A DNA stretch of 64,000 nucleotides from Akebia trifoliata (taxonomy: Eukaryota; Streptophyta; Magnoliopsida; Ranunculales; Lardizabalaceae): positions 13,933,658 to 13,997,657 of the forward strand of contig CM030704.1 of NCBI GenBank assembly GCA_017979445.1, written 5' to 3'. The position numbers were made by a program, and so were the translations under genes. Below are positions 58,293 to 64,000 of this stretch, one piece after another. The notes beneath the pieces were generated by a model, which worked only from the letters and a program-made list of their open reading frames with translations, had not been told where the DNA came from and did no database searches. Every line of letters begins with the position of its first letter. The first letter of the stretch is position 1.

Positions 58293-58744
58293 GGATAAAT
58301 TACACTTTCAGCCACTATGGTTTGGCATAATTTCATGTTGATCCCCTAATGTTTCAACAATCACACTTACCTCCTATATAGTTATCTAACGGGTTCATTT
58401 ATACCCTTTTGTCTACTTCTCGTTAGCCAGACAGTTAAATAATGAATTTTACAATTTATAAAGACCATTTTATCCTTTTTAAAATGTTATTCCATTTTAT
58501 AAATAAAACTATCCTTGTAAAAAAATGGATGTACTTGTCAATGCTTAGACCCACATTTTTATAATTTCAAATTTTAATTCTTTTGTATTTTAAAAAAAAA
58601 AAAGATAAAATGCGAGGGTAAAATAGTAAAATAACATCTGAACTTTTACACCGTCTGTGAAAGAGGAGGTAAGTGCAATTGTCAAAATGTTACGGGGTCG
58701 AAGTGAATTATGCCAAACTTTAGCGTGTCAATTGTAATTTACCC
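58293..58744. mobile_element. MITE (~450 bp) in the intron of the KH-domain gene
   Basis: Terminal inverted repeats of about 90 bases: left GGATAAATTACACTTTCAGC, right (reversed) GGGTAAATTACAATTGACAC. Both continue with TTTGGCATAATT and CACTTACCTCCT. Flanks AAGATTTT (left) and AAGAATTTT (right) could be an imperfect 8-9 bp target duplication. GGGTAAATTACA-type MITEs are widespread in dicots. Confidence 0.8.
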
Positions 58745-58828
58745 AAGAATTTTCGTTAGATGGTTAAAATAAAGATGTGCGTCTGGCAAGCTATATAGTC
58801 AACACATCCAGTCAAATTAAAAAGAAAA

Positions 58829-59165
58829 TTTATAACACAACGGTAAGACCAACTGTGTTTTATGGAATTGAACTTTAGCATGAATGCAAGATTGAAAATG
58901 TAATAGCCCCAATAGGAGGAAAACTACGGGAAAATCGATTGAAATGATTTGGTTGGAAAACAAAAACTATTTAAAGTCCCAATTAGAAGAAACATGCAAG
59001 TTGAAGGTTCTACAAGAGTGAAAGAAGACCAAAAAGGATGTCTACTGAGGAAGTGATAGCTCATATGAACGTAACACAAGAAATGGCTTTCAACTAAATG
59101 GAGGAAACAAGATTCATTGAGTCGGACCCAAACTTTTGGGATAAGGCTTTGATGACAACGATCTC
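58829..59165 (+). pseudogene. 3' tail of an RTE-type LINE
   Basis: Readable despite stops: VRPTVFYGIEL, then GGKLRENRLK(stop)FGW, later EDQKGC, then MNVTQEMAFN and FIESDPNFWDKALMTT. These match the C-terminal region of plant RTE LINE reverse transcriptases (RPA-x-LYG-x-E; KMRENRLRWFGH; final R-x4-ADP-x4-KAL). LINE copies are commonly 5'-truncated like this one. Confidence 0.75.
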
Positions 59166-59293
59166 TTCTAGATGGGGATTTTTTGAACATGGCATCCAAG
59201 CAGGAGTCTTGGACATGTTTACTCATCCGAAATAAATGTTGTAAATTTTGAAAAGAAAAAAGATATATACACTAGAGTTCGCCCATGCCTACG

Positions 59294-59838
59294 TGTCACG
59301 GCCATGTTCTTTCGAAGAGAGGTCGTGCGGCACTTGGAGTGATAGCCCACAAGCAAGCCTGTCAAAAATATCTCACACAAAACGTATCTAGCAATACAAA
59401 AGAACGGGGGAAACACAAGGTAAAGCCCAGAAGCAACTTTGTTGATGTAGTAAGCAATTACATGAAGTAACACGTTACAAAAGCAAATAAGGTGTGTTAC
59501 AAACAACTTGTGATCTAGTACACGCGGGACGCCACATAGATTGGGCAAGGGCTCAAAGTCAACGTGGGTGTAGGCTAGGGATTGGGACCAAAGACACCCT
59601 TCTTACAAACAATACGCTCTTATCTTTCCTAGGTTTCTAGAAGGAAACATCAAAAGTAGAGGCCGATCATACTCTTTACTCTTTTATTACAATAATGCCA
59701 CTAAGCTAACAGATATGCCCTAGCACGGGGCTAATATGGCTTCATATGTGAGCCTCATATAGATTTACATGGGTGTTCCCGGGTGACTCCGAGGCGAGCT
59801 ACACTTAACTCTAGGTGTCGTAATGCATGGCCTTCACA
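59294..59838 (-). mobile_element. 3' LTR of a chromovirus (Ty3) element
   Basis: On the minus strand it begins TGTGAAGGCCATGCATTACG right after a purine tract and runs to about CATGGCCGTGACA. About 545 bases. The 5' LTR is outside the window, so the end is estimated from the TG...CA rule. Confidence 0.6.
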
Positions 59839-59840
59839 AT

Positions 59841-59850
59841 CTCCCCCACC
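59841..59850 (-). promoter_or_regulatory. Chromovirus polypurine tract (GGTGGGGGAG)
   Basis: Directly precedes the LTR in element sense and follows the end of the chromodomain. Confidence 0.75.
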
Positions 59851-60020
59851 TATTCTATAGACGTCTTCGTCGCATTGTCCCTGAGAAACTCTTCAATCTT
59901 TTGCTTGAATGGTAGTAAGTTCTCTGCACTATCCCAAGTAGCTTCACATTCTGGCATGTTCTTCTACTTGACAAAGTACTCCATCTGTTGTTACTTGCTT
60001 GAATTACTATTAACTTGACA
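59851..60020 (-). pseudogene. Chromovirus chromodomain
   Basis: Reads MEYFVK(stop)KNMPECEATWDSAENL, then PFKQKIEEFLRDNATK. This is a chromodomain with the aromatic-cage Y/W positions (Y3 and the W of ATW), but the WKG-type Trp has become a stop. In chromoviruses this C-terminal integrase domain steers insertion to marked chromatin. Confidence 0.75.
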
Positions 60021-61000
60021 CTTTGCGAGAACCTTGTCGACAACACGCTCTGGCTGAATTGTTGAATGAGAAGGTGTACGTATTGGAATGTTGCATGCTG
60101 GATCTGCATGGAATGGCTTGAGACAGTTGGCATGGAATATAGGGTGAATGTTGCGTAATCAATGCGGTAACTTCAACTTGTAGGAGACTTTGCCAACTTG
60201 AAAGAAGATGAGCATTGGACCTTCAAAATGTTGTATTAGGCCTTTGTGTGCTCGTTAAACTCGGTCAACGACGTTCATCAACCCATTTCTTCATTCGCTT
60301 GGACGATTTTTTCAAGGTAAGACCTGGCATTTCATTGTTGTCTTGCCAAAGCTTAGTAAACCTGTACATCCTTGGACACTGTTCCTAATAACTTGAAATA
60401 ATAGTGTAAGGTGTTAAAGGTTGTTGGCCAGTACTAAGTTCAAAAGGACTCTTGTTGGAGAAAGAGCTCTTCTGAAGGTTGAAACAAAACTACGCGACAT
60501 CAAGAAGATTCGCCCAATCCTTATGATTGGCATTGACAAAATGCCTTAAGTACTCTTCCAACATGACATTGAATCGCTCCGTTTGCCCATTTGTTTGAAG
60601 ATGCCCACTGGTCGAATAGTTCGGTCCAAAACTTCCTTATGAATCTTACATCTCTATCACTGATAATATTTTGGGCACACCCCAATATTTGATGACATGC
60701 TTGAGAAATAAGTACGTGCTTCTTCTGCTGAGTAATGTGTCGATGCCAGGATAAACGTGGTGTATTTAGAGAAACAATCCACAATCACTAGGATGGAACC
60801 ATGCTCTGCAACTTTCAGTAAACCTGAGACAGTCCATAAAGATGCTTTCCCAAGGCCTTTGAGGAACTGGAAGAAGTTCAAGCAACCCAATAGGTTGTCT
60901 CGTTCGATCTTGTCTTGCTGGCAAATGAGACAGGTCTTTACATAGTCCAACACATCATCTCAAATGTTCGGCCAGTAGTATCCTCGTTCTAAAAGAGCCA
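60021..61000 (-). pseudogene. Chromovirus integrase
   Basis: The zinc region CLICQQDKIERDN (CC half) is near the start of the 98-residue frame 60657-60953. The core has SGLLKVAEHGSILVIVDCFS with KYTTFI, then a frame change around 60660-60700. The distal core and the GPF/Y-like C-terminus (about 60130-60440) are readable only in pieces. Inactive. Confidence 0.75.
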
Positions 61001-61800
61001 ACGTGCGACGCCAGCCTGGATGGCCAACCCATGGAGTGTCGTGACACTTATGATTTCCCGTCTTAGCCTATCCACCCGTGGAACATATAAGTGGCTTTTA
61101 GTAGTATATTACAATCCATCCCTGAGGAAGAAACGATGTGTTTTCCCCTTCTTCACCATATCGAGTATGGCCTTTGCTTGGGGATCACTATTCAAACCAT
61201 TCTGAATTCTCTTCTGTAAAGTACTGGTGACTTGAGAAACATGACACTGAAGGGCTACTAGCTCTACTTTACGACTCAAGGCATCGGCCACGCTATTGAT
61301 CTTCCCTGACTTATATTCCAAGGCTAAGTCAAACTCTACGAGGAACTCTTACCAACGAGCTTGTTTTGAGGTCAACTTCTTCTGAGTCAAGAAATGGCTT
61401 ATGGCCACATTATCAGTCTTCACCTGAACCTGTGATCCCAGTAGATAATGTCTCTAAATTCTCAAGCAATGGATGACGGCTAACAACTCTTTCTCTTGGG
61501 CGGTATAACATCTCTCGGTATCATTGAGCTTACGACTTTCATAAGCAAGTGGATGCCCATCTTGTAACAACACTCTACCAATAGCAAAGTCAGATGTATC
61601 AGTCTAAACTTCAAACGGCTTGGTGATGTCGGGTAGAGCTAAGACAAGATCTTGCATGACAGCAAGCTTGAGGTCTTCAAACGCTTCATGGCACTGGTCT
61701 GACCAAAACCAAGTACGATCTTTCTTTAGTAGGTCTGTGAGAGGCATGGCACGTTTGGAATACCTTTGGACGAAATGTCGATAATAGTTCACAAGACCGA
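61001..61800 (-). pseudogene. Chromovirus RNase H and connection
   Basis: 61604-61792 reads MNYYRHFVQRYSKRAMPLTD and CHEAFEDLKLAV, the connection after RT. 61109-61321 reads MEYKSGKINSVADALSRK, the last RNase H motif with its Asp. The part between is interrupted by stops (for example around 61440-61600). Confidence 0.75.
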
Positions 61801-62793
61801 GGAATAACCCAAGTTTTAAGATGGTTAAGGGGGTTTTCCATTCATTAATAGCTCACACTTTCTCCATATCCATCTGAATCTGTCCACTGCCCATAGTATG
61901 GCCAAGAAACATTAATGTTCTTCAGCAAGTGAACACTTTTCTAGCTTGACATACAACTGATTGTCGCGAAGCACTTGGAATACCTTGCATAAATGCTAAA
62001 CGTGTTCTTCGATAATAGAGCTATACACCACAATATCATAAAGATATACCGCAACAAACTTGTCAAGGTACTGCCTGAAGAGGTCGTTCATCAAAGTGCA
62101 AAACATGGCAGGTGCATTGCTTAGGCCGAAGGGCATGACTAAGAACTCATAGGCACCATACCTAGTAGAACAGGTAGTTTTCAACTCATATCCTTTTGCA
62201 ACCCAAACTTGATAGTAACTTGATCTCAAATCCAACTTCGAAAAGTACTTGACTGTCCCAAGTTGATCAAATAAGTAGGCAATCAGTGGGATAGGATACT
62301 TGTTCTTGACAATGACTTTGTTCAACGCTCGATAGTCAACACAAAGTCGCAATGATCCATCATGCTTCTTCTAGAACAAAATAGGCACCCCATAAGGTAC
62401 CTTGGAAGGTCTGATAAACCCAGACTCTAGAAGTCCATCAAGTTGTTTGCGTAGCTCAACTAGTTCCGGAGGATTCATCTTGTAAGGCCCCCTCGCAGGA
62501 GGTGTGATACCAGGTACTAGTTCAATCTGATGGTCAATCGGCCTACACGGCGATAAGGCCTTAGGAAGCTCATTCAACATTACATCATCAAATTCTCTCA
62601 ATACTTGTCGAACCGGAGTGGGAGTTGAACTATGGTCCTGATCATCAGGTTCAACTCGTAGAGTAGTAATGTAAGTTTGCTCTCCTTTCTTCAACTGAAG
62701 GGCTGAGATCATCTTTCCCTCTTCGTTGCTTGTGGACACGGGAATAAATCTTGGGCATTCACCTAACATGCCCAGTGTGTTGGCGAATGGCAT
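61801..62793 (-). pseudogene. Chromovirus reverse transcriptase with lost catalytic Asp
   Basis: 62371-62793 carries the RT lead-in (IDHQIELVPGITPPARGPYK, then LDGLLESGFIRPSKVPYG). 61996-62352 reads [33 protein letters not shown] with Asp41, [13 protein letters not shown] and [12 protein letters not shown]. The Y-x-D-D box is therefore YLYD: the first Asp of the pair is Tyr, which should abolish polymerase activity. Stops separate the two frames. Confidence 0.85.
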
Positions 62794-62808
62794 TGGAACA
62801 GCTCTATT

Positions 62809-63280
62809 TTATCGCAAGAAGTCCATCTCAATGATGACTCTGAATTCATCGGGTGGAATTGCGAACAAGTCGAGCTTACCCCTCCATGTCACTATCTTGA
62901 TGGACACGGCTTTGGCCGACCCTTGGATCGGAATGGCCTGGGAGTTAACAGCTTTCATGCAGCTAAAATCTTTCTCGAGCTGAATATTGAGGCGTTTTGC
63001 CTCTACAGGGAAAATGAAGTTGTGTATCGCTCCTATATCAACCATTGCCTGGATGTACTTACCACCAATTCGATGTCCACATACATCAGACCCTTTCATT
63101 AATGGCTATGAGTCTTAGAGGTCTGTTTGAGTGCATTCAACAAATGCATGGCTCCCATGTGAGGAGACTTGTCATCATCTCGCCCACTTGTACTCTTGTG
63201 ACTAGGTCATTCTGGGAGGCTAATAACGTGTTCAACTTGGGTCGTTGTGAGCAATTTAGGGTCTGTGTGGATTGACTTTT
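62809..63280 (-). pseudogene. Chromovirus protease and end of gag
   Basis: 62809-63099 reads GLMYVDI-like sequence (in part), then YIQAMVDIGAIHNFI. The active site D-S/T-G is now D21-I-G, so the protease is dead. Gag-side sequence upstream (MGAMHLLNAL-like) is broken by stops, and the element is cut off at about 63280. Confidence 0.75.
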
Positions 63281-63282
63281 CT

Positions 63283-63319
63283 AAGTACTTCTGACTTTTG
63301 CGGGGAGTCAGAAGCACTT
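63283..63319. repeat. Short hairpin (14-bp arms)
   Basis: AAGTACTTCTGACT (63283-63296) pairs with AGTCAGAAGCACTT (63306-63319) with one mismatch and a 9-base loop. It lies at the junction where the chromovirus ends; possibly the end of a hAT-type MITE. Confidence 0.65.
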
Positions 63320-63462
63320 TAAAGGTGTTTGTATAAATAACTCCTGGAAAGAACTACTTTACTGTGAAGTCATTTTAGTGCTTTTTCACGGAGTGCCGAT
63401 GGTGCTACTTCTCTAAACTACTCTTACACGGAGCCACAAAACATTGTTAAAATGACTGGATT

Positions 63463-63815
63463 GGGACAAGTATGCCCCTCATAAATTTTGAAAATTACAT
63501 ACCTATCCTCAAAAAGGCAATTGGAATAATATTATATTACTATCCATTGATATGGTGGTAGTCTTTTGGTGTAACATTTGCGACAAGTATACCCCTCATA
63601 AATTTTGAAAATTACAAGCATACCCCTAAAAAATGCAATTGCAGTAATACTATATTACTATCCATTGATGTGGTGGTAGCTTTTTGGTGTAGCATTTGGG
63701 ACAAGTATGCCCCTCATAAATTTTGAAAATTACAAGCATATCCTCAAAAATGCAATTAAATAATATTTTATTATTATCCATTGATATAGTGGTAGCCTTT
63801 TAATGTAGCATTTGA
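63463..63815 (+). repeat. ~118-bp tandem repeat, three copies
   Basis: Units start at 63463, 63580 and 63698 with GGGACAAGTATGCCCCTCAT or a one-to-two-base variant, and each holds CTATCCATTGAT...GGTGGTAG. A short fourth remnant (TACTATCTATTGATGTGGTG) is near 63930. From 63816 to 64000 I see nothing else. Confidence 0.9.
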
Positions 63816-64000
63816 ATTTGGATTTCTACCTCCCCCAATTGCTCACTCAATGATTTATCCATGAGCATTCCAACCATGGTTGAAATTTTCTTATTGCAAG
63901 ATTGATGTGAACAATTACACACAAATTTACTATCTATTGATGTGGTGAAAGCTTCTTCATATTTTTAGTGGTTGTATATATTTGCTCACAATATCTTCTA

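Noticed and set aside
59219..59548. 109-residue minus-strand frame
   Set aside because: Almost entirely within the chromovirus LTR.
1..64000. CRISPR arrays, operons, tRNA and rRNA genes
   Set aside because: The tandem arrays have no spacer structure. No tRNA cloverleaf or rRNA core sequence was recognised; the tRNA-like 12-18 base matches are retrotransposon primer sites.

Overview
This window reads as nuclear DNA of a flowering plant, probably a eudicot. It is AT-rich, has no operons or bacterial-type genes, and nearly all of it is LTR retrotransposon sequence (Ty3/gypsy Tat, Athila and chromovirus types, plus a gag-only family), with MITEs, a LINE fragment and satellite-like tandem repeats. 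The only host gene I can support is the 3' end of a KH-domain RNA-binding protein gene on the minus strand at 57687-58101, in three small exons with canonical splice sites.

Layout. 1-3826: 3' end of a plus-strand Tat/Ogre-like element (tandem-repeat 3' region, polypurine tract, 3' LTR). 3827-11613: remnant of a minus-strand element (gag zinc knuckle, tRNA-Met-type primer site, LTR) whose LTR is split by a 3.4 kb solo LTR of the same family with a perfect 5-bp target duplication (6464-9904). 11611-25522: LTR-internal-LTR-internal-LTR array of a gag-only family. 25628-27245: 3' end of another minus-strand Tat element with a ~95-bp tandem repeat. 27246-55869: a deep nest. A minus-strand Tat element (3.6 kb LTR at 27246-30854, gag at 33132-34385 and 50495-51060) was split by an LTR of a third Tat-like family (34386-34652 + 49328-50494). 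That LTR was split by an Athila element (34653-49327), which in turn carries a minus-strand LTR (44217-47351). A further minus-strand LTR with its primer site lies at 54381-55869 and may be the 5' LTR partner of the 25.6 kb fragment, which would add an outer layer. 55870-58101: low-repeat sequence with a long foldback and the KH-gene exons. 58293-63280: MITE, LINE tail and a decayed chromovirus. 63283-64000: small hairpin and 118-bp tandem repeats.

Coding content. Athila still shows gag, protease, RT, RNase H, integrase and a third ORF, broken by stops and at least three frame changes. The chromovirus keeps recognisable PR-RT-RH-INT-chromodomain order but has lost a catalytic Asp in RT. The most unusual reading frame is at 33132-33899: a Tat-type gag zinc knuckle continues in one uninterrupted frame into a textbook C4HC3 PHD finger, which looks like capture of a host chromatin-reader fragment by a retrotransposon.

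All boundaries were read by eye; family and clade names are inferences from motifs, not from searches.
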